A DNA stretch of 33,652 nt from positions 1 to 33,652 of the forward strand of contig JAHEEN010000013.1 in NCBI GenBank assembly GCA_024640685.1, written 5' to 3'. The notes beneath the pieces are model-generated. The model worked only from the letters and a program-made list of their open reading frames with translations, ran no database searches and was not told the origin of the DNA. Positions 16,482 to 26,099 of the stretch are shown here, one piece after another. Source of the stretch: Rhodospirillaceae bacterium. GTDB lineage: Bacteria; Pseudomonadota; Gammaproteobacteria; Steroidobacterales; Rariloculaceae. The translations under genes were made by a program, and so were the position numbers. Numbering within the stretch: position 1 is the first letter of the stretch; every line of letters begins with the position of its first letter.

Positions 16482-18518
16482 ATGTCAGATTCGCACGACT
16501 TGGCCAAACAGGCCTTCAATATGCTGCAAGACGCGCTCGCTAACTCCGAGGCGCGTGCCGAAGAGCTGAGCGCGGAGCTCGCCCGCAAGCCCGTGAGCAA
16601 GGACAAGCTCGCCAACAAGGTCAGTGTGTTAAATCACCGGCTCGAAAACGTCGAGGCGGAATGCGAGCGCTGGCAGCGCGAAGCCGAGCAGCTCGAGGAG
16701 GTGCTCGCGAACGAGCGCGTCAGGCACGATGCGCTGAAACGCAAGCTCATGGTCGCCGAGTCGGGCCCTGACAAGCTCACTAGAAAAGAGATCAACTACT
16801 GGCGCGCGACCGCCGAGAAGACCGACAATCAGATCAACAGCTACAAGACCCGCATCGCGGCCTTGAAGCGCGAGCTGCGCGAGCGGGCTGCTAGCGACGA
16901 AGGCGCCAGGGCGGATGCTGAAACGGCTGCCAGCGCTAAAGTCGACGGACTGCAGACCGAGATCAAAGAGCTGCGTGCGTCGCTGCAGATGGCCGAAGCC
17001 GGCCTCCACGAAGCTAATCGCACCCGTGACGATCTGAACGAGCAGCTCAATGCATTGAATCACCAGCTCGAGGAAGGCGCAGGCTCGCGCGAAGAGTACG
17101 AGCACCAGGCTCAGCTGGCCTCGACACAACTCGAGGAAGCCCGTGCACGTGAAAGCGCGTTGCAGTCAGAGCTCGAAGCAGCCCAGTCCGCGCTAGCCGA
17201 CCGCGAGCGAGAATCACAAGCCCAAGCCCAGACGAGCGAAACTGCTGGTCAGATTCAAATCGAGCTCGATCGAGCGCAACAGCAAGCCAACGAGCTACGT
17301 ATTGCGCTCGAGCACGCCGAGACGGAGCTTGCCGAGCTCAGAGATGCGCGCGAAGGGCTGGCCGCGGAGCTCGCCGAGTTCCACCGCCGGGTCGAAACTG
17401 AGCAATCCGGTGCACGCGAAGCCGATCGACGACTCGAGGAAGCCACGCGCGAGCTCGAGCAAAGCAAGCAGCGCGAGGCGGCGTTGCGCGCTGAGCTCGA
17501 CGACAGTCAGCGCTCGTCCGAAGGCCAGAGGGAGACGACGCAAGAGCTCAACAATGCCGTTGCGATCGCCGAAAACAAGATCGCCGAGACCGAGACTGCG
17601 CTCAAGGAGCTTCAAGACGAGCTCCGCGAAGAGAAAGAGTACTCGGCAAATCTGAACGAGCTCGCGAACAGTCGCCAAGACGAAATTACAAAACTCCAAG
17701 ATGCCGTCGAAGAGGCCCGCGAGCGCTATGAAGATGCGCGCTGGCGGCTCGAGAAAGCGTCGTACTTCGAGCGTCTGGTCGCAAGGCGCAAAGGCCTGAT
17801 TCGAGCGCTGATCGAAGCGCTGCGCACCAAGAACAAGGCAATGGTCGCGCTGAAGGCCGGCCTCGACAGCCTGCGCACTCACAAGGCAATGCTCGAGGAG
17901 ACGCAGCAGAAGCTATTGGTTCGCATGGAGGCGCTGAAAAAAGAGCTCGGCGCAGCCAAAGAGCGCATCAAGGATATGAAAGCTCAATCCGAAAGCGCAA
18001 CGGCCGCGCGTCAGACAGACGCCGACAGCGAGATTACGACACTACAGGAGCGTCTCGCGACGCAAGCCGAACTCATTCAGTCGCTCGAGGACGAGGTCAA
18101 GGCTGCGAAGAGCTTCAAACGCGATGCGGAAAGCAAGGATTCGGAGGTCGCCCAGCTTCACGAGGAGCTCGAGACGAAGAACACGATCATCGCTCGGCTC
18201 CAGTCGGATATTGACGAACAGCAACGCAAGCTCGCCAAGTTGCGCGGCAGCGACTCGGAGACGGTGCGACTCAAGTCCCTGACCGAGAAGGACCGCTCGA
18301 AGATCGACGTGCTCGAACGAGAAAATGCAGAGCTACGCGCGATGATCGAGAGCGCCGAGCAGCCGGGATCCGGTGGCGGATTCACCGACGAGCGCGAATT
18401 GGAGCTCCAGTCGAAAATCGCAGAGCTAACGGAATCGGTCGACAAGTGGAAGAAGAAGTATCAATTCCTGTCGACTGAAGCCCCCGCTGCGTATCAGAAC
18501 CAGACGGCAGCCAAGTAG
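16482..18518 (+). CDS. Long coiled-coil protein, function unknown
   Basis: 678 aa, Glu/Ala/Lys/Arg/Leu-rich heptad-like composition nearly throughout; no transmembrane segment or ATPase motif seen. Confidence 0.82.
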   Translation: MSDSHDLAKQAFNMLQDALANSEARAEELSAELARKPVSKDKLANKVSVLNHRLENVEAECERWQREAEQLEEVLANERVRHDALKRKLMVAESGPDKLTRKEINYWRATAEKTDNQINSYKTRIAALKRELRERAASDEGARADAETAASAKVDGLQTEIKELRASLQMAEAGLHEANRTRDDLNEQLNALNHQLEEGAGSREEYEHQAQLASTQLEEARARESALQSELEAAQSALADRERESQAQAQTSETAGQIQIELDRAQQQANELRIALEHAETELAELRDAREGLAAELAEFHRRVETEQSGAREADRRLEEATRELEQSKQREAALRAELDDSQRSSEGQRETTQELNNAVAIAENKIAETETALKELQDELREEKEYSANLNELANSRQDEITKLQDAVEEARERYEDARWRLEKASYFERLVARRKGLIRALIEALRTKNKAMVALKAGLDSLRTHKAMLEETQQKLLVRMEALKKELGAAKERIKDMKAQSESATAARQTDADSEITTLQERLATQAELIQSLEDEVKAAKSFKRDAESKDSEVAQLHEELETKNTIIARLQSDIDEQQRKLAKLRGSDSETVRLKSLTEKDRSKIDVLERENAELRAMIESAEQPGSGGGFTDERELELQSKIAELTESVDKWKKKYQFLSTEAPAAYQNQTAAK

Positions 18519-18557
18519 TAGCGCGCCCAGGCCGCTACAGACGCACCGACGGCCGTG

Positions 18558-19214
18558 CTAGTGGGCTAGGTGTGCAATCAACGCGTCGCGCAGTTGCTCT
18601 TTGACATCATCGATAGTAGCAGACTCAGTCAACGCGCTGAGCTGAGTCACGGCAAGGCCCGAGTATCCGCACGGATTGATACGGCCAAACGGCTCGAGGT
18701 CCATCGCAACGTTGAGCGCGACGCCGTGGTACGTGCAGTGGCGGCGAACTCGAAGACCGAGCGCTGCAACCTTTGCGTCGTCGACGTAGACACCACGAGC
18801 GTCACGCGAGCCGCACGCAACGATGCCGTACCGCGCGACGGTATCGACGATCGAAGCCTCGAGCTCATCAACGAGGCGACGCACGGACCACTGCCTACGC
18901 TTCAAATCCAACAATACGTACGCGACGATCTGCCCTGGCCCGTGGTAGGTCACTTGGCCGCCGCGATCGGTGTCAACGACGGGAATATCGGCCGCATCGA
19001 GCACATGCGCTCGATCGGCATTGAGCCCCATCGTGAAAACCGGTGGATGCTCGACGAACCAGATCTCGTCGGGCGTCCGCGCGTCGCGGTCGTCGGTGAA
19101 GCGACGCATCTCAGCGTAGACACCGGTGAGATCACGGTTGCCAAGATCGCGAACTACGATGGCTGTGCCGTCTCGATCGCTCGTGCCGAGCGAATCGACT
19201 TCGATTGGCTCCAC
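18558..19214 (-). CDS. lipB: Octanoyltransferase LipB
   Basis: EHPPVFTMGLNADRAHVL, RGGQVTYHGPGQIVAYVLLDLKRR, AKVAALGLRVRRHCTYHGVALNVAMDLEPFGRINPCGYSG. Confidence 0.97.
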   Translation of the reverse strand: MEPIEVDSLGTSDRDGTAIVVRDLGNRDLTGVYAEMRRFTDDRDARTPDEIWFVEHPPVFTMGLNADRAHVLDAADIPVVDTDRGGQVTYHGPGQIVAYVLLDLKRRQWSVRRLVDELEASIVDTVARYGIVACGSRDARGVYVDDAKVAALGLRVRRHCTYHGVALNVAMDLEPFGRINPCGYSGLAVTQLSALTESATIDDVKEQLRDALIAHLAH

Positions 19215-19222
19215 GCGTTCGC

Positions 19223-19486
19223 TCAGAACACCATGACGATTTCGTCGGTAGACGTCAGCTCACGATAAAGCGCGTCGATCTCGTCGCGGCTCTGCGCATC
19301 GACGACGAACGTTAGACTGACGTAGGCGCCGTTGCGGCTCGTCTGCTCGCGCACATCCGGCAAGCGAAGATTGCTGTAATGCTTACTGACTATGCCTTGC
19401 GCGGCATCTCGGAACTCCGTGTCGTTCCGGCCGACGACCTTGATCGGCACCTCGCATGGAAATGTGAGCAGGCTGTCATCGGACAT
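19223..19486 (-). CDS. ybeD: YbeD/DUF493 family protein
   Basis: LLTFPCEVPIKVVGRNDTEF...SRNGAYVSLTFVVDAQSRDEIDALYRELTSTDEIVMVF; position between dacA and lipB. Confidence 0.92.
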   Translation of the reverse strand: MSDDSLLTFPCEVPIKVVGRNDTEFRDAAQGIVSKHYSNLRLPDVREQTSRNGAYVSLTFVVDAQSRDEIDALYRELTSTDEIVMVF

Positions 19487-19495
19487 CGAGTAGCT

Positions 19496-20629
19496 TCACT
19501 GCAGCCAGAGCGTGATCTCGTCCTTGAGGCGCTCGAAGAACCCGGACTCACCGACATCTTCGAGAACCACGAGCGGCAGCTCGGCCAATGAATCGCCGTT
19601 CAACGATACCCGGACCGTACCGACCAGCCGCTCCTTCTCTAGGGGCGCTACGAGCTCGGACTCGAGATCCATCTCGGCTGCAAGCGAGTCGTATTGCCCG
19701 CGAGGAATCGTGATGAACAGGTCATCCGTGACGCCGAGCTGAACGCTCTCGGACTCGCCCTTCCAAACCCTCGCCGTCGTGATCTCCGCGCCGTCCGTGT
19801 AGAGACGATGCGTCTCGAAGAAACGAAAACCGTAGTTCAACAATGCCTGCGTCGCATCGGCACGCGACTCAGGGCTTTGCGTACCTAGCACGACGGCCAT
19901 GAGCCGCATGCCGTCGCGTTCCGCCGACGTCACGAGACAATAGCCAGCCGCATCCGTGTGCCCGGTCTTGAGCCCATCGACCGAATCGTCGCGCCATAGC
20001 AACGAATTGCGATTGTGCTGGCGAATGCCGTTGTAGGTGTACTCGAGCTCCGAGTAATAACCGTAATACTCGGGAAACTCGGCAATGATCGCCTGCGCCA
20101 GCGTCACGACGTCGCGGGCCGTCATCACGTGATTATCGCCCGGCAAGCCGGTCGAATTCTGGAAATGGCTACCGGTCATCCCAAGCATCTCGGCATGATG
20201 GTTCATCAACGCGACAAACGTTTCCTCGGAACCGGCGACATGCTCGGCCAGCGCGACGCTCGCATCGTTGCCCGACTGGATGATCATGCCGCGGATCAAG
20301 TCCTCGACACCGACTTCGGTACCGACCTCGATGAACATCCGAGAGCCCGGCGTGCGCCAAGCCTTCTCGCTGACGCGCACTTGATCCGACAGACTGATCT
20401 GACCCTCATCGAGCGCGTGAAAGACCGCATACGCAGTCATGAGCTTCGTCAGACTTGCCGGCTCGACCGGTTGATCGGGCGCCTGCTCGGCCAACACCCG
20501 GTTACTCGCAAAGTCCATTAACAGGAAGCTGCGTGCTCCGACCTGGGGAGGCGCGGGAATCGGGACCTCGGCTGCGAAGCTGGATACCGCAACGAGGGGG
20601 ATCAGCAAAATCGTCCAGACGCGAGTCAT
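19496..20629 (-). CDS. dacA: D-alanyl-D-alanine carboxypeptidase (PBP5/6 type)
   Basis: SLTKLMTAY (SxxK), SGND (SxN), DGLKTGHTDAAGYC (KTG); signal peptide from in-frame ATG 20629 (MTRVWTILLIPLVAVSSFAA). Confidence 0.95.
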   Translation of the reverse strand: MTRVWTILLIPLVAVSSFAAEVPIPAPPQVGARSFLLMDFASNRVLAEQAPDQPVEPASLTKLMTAYAVFHALDEGQISLSDQVRVSEKAWRTPGSRMFIEVGTEVGVEDLIRGMIIQSGNDASVALAEHVAGSEETFVALMNHHAEMLGMTGSHFQNSTGLPGDNHVMTARDVVTLAQAIIAEFPEYYGYYSELEYTYNGIRQHNRNSLLWRDDSVDGLKTGHTDAAGYCLVTSAERDGMRLMAVVLGTQSPESRADATQALLNYGFRFFETHRLYTDGAEITTARVWKGESESVQLGVTDDLFITIPRGQYDSLAAEMDLESELVAPLEKERLVGTVRVSLNGDSLAELPLVVLEDVGESGFFERLKDEITLWLQ

Positions 20630-20684
20630 CGATAGTCTCCTGTGACAAAGTCCGTTTTTCGTGCCGAGTCTCAACGCCCGGCCG

Positions 20685-21536
20685 TTAATTCACAACTACG
20701 AGCAAGCTTTCGTTCAGGCCGATCGCGCTGAGCTCGCGACGAACGTCATCGAACGCCGCAACACCGCCAGCCAATGGGCCAATACGAACCCGGTGCAACG
20801 CACCGGTACTTGCGGATTCCGTTACGACAAATGCGTCGCTATGGCCGCTCGTTCGAAGCCGACCGACGAGTTGCTCGGCGTTGTCGCGGCTGGAGAACGC
20901 GCCGACTTGTGCGAACACTTGCGGCCCTGCTCCATAAACAGAATCCAAATCGGCCGCCGCGGCCTCCGAGATCAAGCTGAACCGCGGTTGCGGCCGCTCC
21001 TCCGGCGCCGGCGCCGCCGCAACCCGAGCGCCCGGCAGTTCACCGCTGACCGGTACACCGAGCGCCCGCACTTCGACGTTGGCGGTGCCGTTTCTGATCA
21101 TTTCGAGTTCGCTTGCGGCCGCGTACGACAAGTCGATGATGCGTCCGCCGACAAACGGCCCTCGGTCATTAATCCTGACGATGACGCGCCTATCGTTCTC
21201 GAGGTTCGTGACCTCGACCCACGTCGGTATCGGCAGCGTCTTGTGCGCGGCTGTCAAGCCGTGCATATCGTAGGCTTCACCGTTTGCCGTCGCACGGCCG
21301 TGGAAGTCCTCGCCGTACCACGAAGCGACGCCCCGCTCGCGATAATCGACGCTGTCCGTGCGAGTGTAGTACGTCTCACCGAAGACTTCATAGACTGGCG
21401 CATTACCGGCCCGCGTGCGCTCAGGCGCGATGATCGATTCACGATCGATCTCGAGCGGACGCTGCGCGCCGCCCGAAGCGCAGCCTGCAAGTGCGGCCAC
21501 GAGCACGGCGACGCCGAGTAGGCGATATGCCATCAT
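20685..21536 (-). CDS. rlpA: RlpA septal ring lytic transglycosylase (lipoprotein with SPOR domain)
   Basis: Lipobox LAGC; ERGVASWYGEDFHGRATANGEAYDMHGLTAAHKTLPIPTWVEVTNLEN; C-terminal SPOR-like QVFAQVGAFSSRDNAEQLVGRL. Confidence 0.95.
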   Translation of the reverse strand: MMAYRLLGVAVLVAALAGCASGGAQRPLEIDRESIIAPERTRAGNAPVYEVFGETYYTRTDSVDYRERGVASWYGEDFHGRATANGEAYDMHGLTAAHKTLPIPTWVEVTNLENDRRVIVRINDRGPFVGGRIIDLSYAAASELEMIRNGTANVEVRALGVPVSGELPGARVAAAPAPEERPQPRFSLISEAAAADLDSVYGAGPQVFAQVGAFSSRDNAEQLVGRLRTSGHSDAFVVTESASTGALHRVRIGPLAGGVAAFDDVRRELSAIGLNESLLVVVN

Positions 21537-22576
21537 GCCTCATCCTCCGAGTCAGCCGTCGTCTGGGCAGCCGCAACGCGGCGCGCCTCGGCGACAATCG
21601 CGTCGGCGAGCTGCTTGACGGCGAGCGCGTACATGACGCTGCGGTTATAGCGCGTGATGACGAAGAAGTTATGGAATCCGACCCAATACTCCGTGCCGTC
21701 GTAGCCCTCGAGACCGAGCACTGTCGCCGGCGCCGATTCGGGCAGCGCGGTCGCAAAATCGTAGCCGGCTTGCGCCAGCGCACCGACACTGTCGTTGAGA
21801 TCCATGCTGTTCGCAGGCGTCCCGGCACTCGCATCCCCGCGCCGCATCGCCGGCACGATGACCGGCTCGTCGGTACGCCAGCCGTGCGATTTGAAGTAAT
21901 TAGCGACACTGCCGAAGATGTCTTCCCAGTTACCCCAAAGATCGCGACGGCCGTCGGTATTGCCATCGACGGCGTAGGCTCGATAGCTCGTCGGGATGAA
22001 CTGCCCGGCCCCCATCGCGCCCGCATATGATCCGAGCGCCTCACGCGGGTCTATGACCTCTTCGCGCGTCAGCAACAAGAACGCCTCGAGCTCGTTACGA
22101 AAAAAGTTTGCGCGCCGGGGATACGAAAATGCCAGCGTGCTCAGCGCTTCGAGCACGCTGTAGACACCCATGCGCGTGCCGAACCGCGTCTCGACACCGA
22201 GAATTGCAACGAGTATCTCCGCCGGGACGCCATAGGCCTCGCTCGCGGCAGCGAGCTGCGCACGATGCTCGTCCCAGAACGCCGCTCCGGCCGTGATGCG
22301 ACTGTCCGTGACGAAAATGTCGCGGTACTCGTGCCACTCGAGCACGCGTTCGGCCGGTCGGGAAATCGACTCGAGGATCCGCTCGTTGACTTCGATGTCG
22401 GCGAACATAGCCTCGAGCTCACCGCGATTGAAGCCGTGCGTTGCAGCCATCCGCGCAATGAACTCAGCTTGCGTCTCTTCGATATCCTGAGCGACAACGA
22501 ACATCGGAGCGATGAACGCAGCGACCGCGAGTGCGGCCGAAAACTGAGTGAGCGGCTTCCAGATTCCCACCATCAT
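21533..22576 (-). CDS. mltB: Lytic murein transglycosylase B
   Basis: VPAEILVAILGVETRFGTRMGVYSVLEALSTLAFSYPRRANFFRNELEAFLLLTREE...GSYAGAMGAGQFIPTSYRAYAVDGNTDGRRDLW. ATG at 22576 overlaps the rodA stop (ATGA). Confidence 0.95.
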   Translation of the reverse strand: MMVGIWKPLTQFSAALAVAAFIAPMFVVAQDIEETQAEFIARMAATHGFNRGELEAMFADIEVNERILESISRPAERVLEWHEYRDIFVTDSRITAGAAFWDEHRAQLAAASEAYGVPAEILVAILGVETRFGTRMGVYSVLEALSTLAFSYPRRANFFRNELEAFLLLTREEVIDPREALGSYAGAMGAGQFIPTSYRAYAVDGNTDGRRDLWGNWEDIFGSVANYFKSHGWRTDEPVIVPAMRRGDASAGTPANSMDLNDSVGALAQAGYDFATALPESAPATVLGLEGYDGTEYWVGFHNFFVITRYNRSVMYALAVKQLADAIVAEARRVAAAQTTADSEDEA

Positions 22577-23706
22577 GGCGCCAGCAACTTCTTGTTTCCT
22601 TGAATCGCGACGAGCATACCGAAACCGGCCATGAGCGTCACCATCGACGTCCCGCCGGCGCTGATGAACGGCAGCGGCACGCCGACGATAGGCAGCAATC
22701 CGGAGACCATGCCTGCATTGACGAATACATAGAAAAAGAACGTCAGGCTCAGCGCGCCGGCCAGCAGCCTCGTATACGTTTCTTGCGCCTGCAGCGCAAT
22801 GAAAAGTCCACGGCCGATCAACGCGAGATACAGTCCGAGCAGCAGCAACAGCCCGAGCAAGCCGAACTCCTCGCCCATGACGGCGAACACGAAGTCCGTA
22901 GAGCGCTCCGGCAAGAATTCGAGATGCGCTTGCGTGCCGTTCAACCAGCCTTTGCCGAAGAGCCCGCCCGAGCCCAACGCAATCTTGGACTGAATAATGT
23001 TGTATCCGGCACCGAGCGGATCGGTCTCCGGGTTCAAAAACGTCATGACACGGGCGCGCTGATAATCGTGCATGTAGTTCCACAGCAACGGTGCGGAACC
23101 GACGGCGAGCACGCCGGCAGCGACGATCAATCGAAAGCTGACGCCGGCCAATAAAATGGTAATTCCGCCAGCGGCGACGATCAGCAACGCGGTGCCGAGA
23201 TCCGGTTGCCGCGCAACCATCAGCGCCGGTGTGAACACGATCGCGAGCAGCACGAACAACTGAGAAAAACGCGGCGGCAACGTGCGCTCGTGCATGAACC
23301 ACGCAACCATCATCGGCACAGCGAGCTTCATGATCTCGGAAGGCTGAAAGCGCACGACACCGAGATCGAGCCAGCGTTGCGCGCCCTTGCCGATGTCGCC
23401 TCTGATCTCGACGAGCGCCAGCAGCACCATACCTAGACAGAAAACCCACGGCGTCCACCGCCGCAAGACGCGGGGCGGTATTTGCGCAATGACGAGGAAG
23501 GCGCCGAACGCTATCGCAAGCCGAATACCTTGGCGCAACAATAACGCACTGTTCTCTTCGAGTGCGCTGTAGAGCACGATAAAACCGTAGGCGCTGATCG
23601 CGAGCAGAATGACGAGCAGCGGCAGATCGATGACGACGCTGCGAAACTGCAACGGTCGCAGCACAGCCGCCGGGTGCTTGCCGAGCTCAATGCTCCCGAG
23701 TGACAT
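22573..23706 (-). CDS. rodA: Rod shape-determining protein RodA (SEDS glycosyltransferase)
   Basis: SEDS features: AQRWLDLGVVRFQPSEIMKLAVPMM, DLGTALLI, LNGTQAHLEFLPERSTDFVFAVMGEEFG, GVPLPFISAGGTSM; start MSLGSIELG at 23706. Confidence 0.96.
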   Translation of the reverse strand: MSLGSIELGKHPAAVLRPLQFRSVVIDLPLLVILLAISAYGFIVLYSALEENSALLLRQGIRLAIAFGAFLVIAQIPPRVLRRWTPWVFCLGMVLLALVEIRGDIGKGAQRWLDLGVVRFQPSEIMKLAVPMMVAWFMHERTLPPRFSQLFVLLAIVFTPALMVARQPDLGTALLIVAAGGITILLAGVSFRLIVAAGVLAVGSAPLLWNYMHDYQRARVMTFLNPETDPLGAGYNIIQSKIALGSGGLFGKGWLNGTQAHLEFLPERSTDFVFAVMGEEFGLLGLLLLLGLYLALIGRGLFIALQAQETYTRLLAGALSLTFFFYVFVNAGMVSGLLPIVGVPLPFISAGGTSMVTLMAGFGMLVAIQGNKKLLAP

Positions 23707-25606
23707 ACTCAGTTCCCATGAAATAAACATCGAGCAAAGTGCGCGCAACCGGCGCGGCCGCACTCGCGCCGCCACCGCCATTTTCGACGACGACGGCAAC
23801 CGCAATCGTTGGGCTTTCTATCGGCGCAAACGCGATGAACAATCCGTGGTCGCGCAACCGCTCGGAAACGTTTTCCGCATCGTACTTTTCTTCCTGGGCG
23901 ATCGAAAACACTTGGGCCGTTCCGGTTTTCCCGGCGACGCTATACGGCGCATCGTTCATCGTATTGAACCCGGATCCTCGCGGCTCCCCAGTGACACCAG
24001 CCATTGCATCGTGAATGTACTGCCACTGCGAGTCGTCGATATCGAGCGGCTCGATTCCGACGGGCTCCAAGTCGACGCGCTCCGCGGTCGTGCCGTTCTC
24101 GGTCGCGATGACGAGACGCGGCCGGTACCCGACACCACGGTTTGCGAGCACCGCGGTCGCGTGCGCGAGCTGAATGGGCGTAACGAGCGTAAAACCTTGA
24201 CCGATGCCCGTGATGACGGTCTCGCCGGGAAACCAGACTTGGTCCTCGCGCCGCGAGAAGTTTCTGCGCTTCCACTCACGCGACGGCACAACACCACGAC
24301 GTTCGCCACTGATGCCGATACCCGTCTGCGCACCGAAACCGAACGATTTCAGAAACTGCTCGATCTTATCGATACCGAGCTCGACAGCAAGGTTGTAGTA
24401 GTAGACATCGCAGGACTGCACGATTGCATCGTGCATGTCGACGAGACCGTGTCCTTGCGGACGCCAGTCCCGATAACGATGCGAGTTGCCGGGCAGCATG
24501 AAGAACCCCGGACACATCGACCGACCGTTCGGCTCAATCGACGCGTAAAAAAGCGCGGCCAGACCGAGAAACGGCTTGACGACCGAGCCCGGCGGATACG
24601 TGCCGGCCAATGCGCGATTGAACAATGGATTGTCCGGATCGTTGTTGAGCTCGCGAAAGTCCTGCTGACTAAGACCCGTCGTGAAGCGATTCGGATCGAA
24701 CGCAGGCGTGCTGACCAACGCGAGGACGTCACCGTTGCGCGGATCGATTGCGACAACGGCACCGCGAAACTCCCCCAACGCCGCCTCGGCAGCGAGTTGT
24801 AGCTCCATATCCAAACTCGTGACGAGGTTCTGACCCGGCGCCGGCCACAACGTCTCGAGGCCGCCGCCAAACGTCGTCGAATCGACCTGATCGCTGCGGC
24901 TGGCCGGATCGAGCAGCACACGGCCCTGCGCGTTGACGACCTGTTGACGGTAGCCAGCATTGCCGTGAAGCTCGAACTCGAAGCCCCGCTCGACGCCGGT
25001 CTTGCCGATATGCGACGTCGCAGCGTACTCGCTGCGCTCGATGAGCTCGAGATCGGCCGTCGAGATACTCGCGACGTAGCCGATTGCATGGGCTGCCGAC
25101 GCCCCATAGGGATAGTGGCGAACGAGCCCTTCGCGAATATCGATACCCGGATGCTGATGTCGACGCACCGCAAACCTCGCAGCCGTCTCCTCGCTCAACG
25201 TACCGAGCACGACATGCTCGAAGCGGCGATGGGAGCGAACGAGGTCGAGCAGTGCGGGGCGATCCTCGACATCGACGAGACCGAGCTCGACGAGCGAATC
25301 GAGCGATGCGTCGAGATCCGAGATCTGCTCCGGTATCAGCACGAGCTCCCAGGCCGGAAGGTTCTCGGCCAAAATTTTTCCATTGCGGTCGTAAACGAGG
25401 CCTCGGGTCGGCGGCAGCGGCTCGATGCGCAATCGGTTGCCTTGCGAGAGATCGGCGAACGTTTGATAGTCGACGATCTGTAGCTGCACGAGGCGGTAGA
25501 TCAACACGCCCGTCAGCGCGACCATGACGACGACCGCCGCAACGATCCGCGTGAAGAACAGGCGCTGCTCTTTCCAGTGATCCTTTAACGGTACTGCGGC
25601 GCTCAT
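23687..25606 (-). CDS. mrdA: Penicillin-binding protein 2
   Basis: YPPGSVVKPFLGLAAL (SxxK), QSCDVYYYNLA (SxD), VAGKTGTAQVF (KTGT); N-terminal TM segment. Confidence 0.97.
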   Translation of the reverse strand: MSAAVPLKDHWKEQRLFFTRIVAAVVVMVALTGVLIYRLVQLQIVDYQTFADLSQGNRLRIEPLPPTRGLVYDRNGKILAENLPAWELVLIPEQISDLDASLDSLVELGLVDVEDRPALLDLVRSHRRFEHVVLGTLSEETAARFAVRRHQHPGIDIREGLVRHYPYGASAAHAIGYVASISTADLELIERSEYAATSHIGKTGVERGFEFELHGNAGYRQQVVNAQGRVLLDPASRSDQVDSTTFGGGLETLWPAPGQNLVTSLDMELQLAAEAALGEFRGAVVAIDPRNGDVLALVSTPAFDPNRFTTGLSQQDFRELNNDPDNPLFNRALAGTYPPGSVVKPFLGLAALFYASIEPNGRSMCPGFFMLPGNSHRYRDWRPQGHGLVDMHDAIVQSCDVYYYNLAVELGIDKIEQFLKSFGFGAQTGIGISGERRGVVPSREWKRRNFSRREDQVWFPGETVITGIGQGFTLVTPIQLAHATAVLANRGVGYRPRLVIATENGTTAERVDLEPVGIEPLDIDDSQWQYIHDAMAGVTGEPRGSGFNTMNDAPYSVAGKTGTAQVFSIAQEEKYDAENVSERLRDHGLFIAFAPIESPTIAVAVVVENGGGGASAAAPVARTLLDVYFMGTEYVTREH

Positions 25607-25610
25607 CGGA

Positions 25611-26099
25611 TCAAACCCGTACTTGGGCGTCGCGCCTGAATTGGTCGAGATAACCGAGTATCAAAGGCGAGACCAGAGCGCTTGCGAGCAGCGGTGCCCA
25701 ACGCTCGACGATCGGCACCGTGCGCCCGGCGACACCGTCGATCCAAAATAGCACGAACTCGTAGAGCGTCAGCAGCAGCACGATCGTCATGCCGAACTGC
25801 CAGACCGGAAACACGCGGATACGCAGATGAAATCGCAGCGTCAAATACACGACGACGACGAGCGCCAGCGCGTGCTGACCAAGCAGCGCGCCGGACAACG
25901 TATCGAGAAGCAAGCCCATCCCAAATGCCGTCAGGAGACCAAAGCGCTCCGGCGCCATCAGGCTCCAGAAAATCAGGATCAGCGGCACCCACTCTGGACG
26001 AAACGCCGCGATCGATGCCGGCAGCGGCATGATCGTCAGCGCGAGCGCCACGACGAACGTGATCAGCGCGAAACGCAATGTCAGCCGTCCCTCAGCCAT
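25611..26099 (-). CDS. mreD: Rod shape-determining protein MreD
   Basis: Small polytopic membrane protein between mreC and mrdA; PEWVPLILIFWSLMAPERFGLLTAFGMGLLLDTLSGALLGQHAL. Confidence 0.93.
   Translation of the reverse strand: MAEGRLTLRFALITFVVALALTIMPLPASIAAFRPEWVPLILIFWSLMAPERFGLLTAFGMGLLLDTLSGALLGQHALALVVVVYLTLRFHLRIRVFPVWQFGMTIVLLLTLYEFVLFWIDGVAGRTVPIVERWAPLLASALVSPLILGYLDQFRRDAQVRV

Noticed and set aside
18570-19268. 232-aa plus-strand ORF antisense to lipB
   Set aside because: LipB motifs on the minus strand are unambiguous; the antisense frame is a composition artefact.
22577-23458. N-terminal extension of the 641-aa ORF 21533..23458
   Set aside because: The extension lies inside rodA in another frame, is Arg/Ala/His-rich and low-complexity; the real protein is MltB starting at 22576.
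23609-24802. 397-aa plus-strand ORF antisense to rodA/mrdA
   Set aside because: Arg-rich shadow ORF opposite well-supported coding frames; typical of high-GC DNA.
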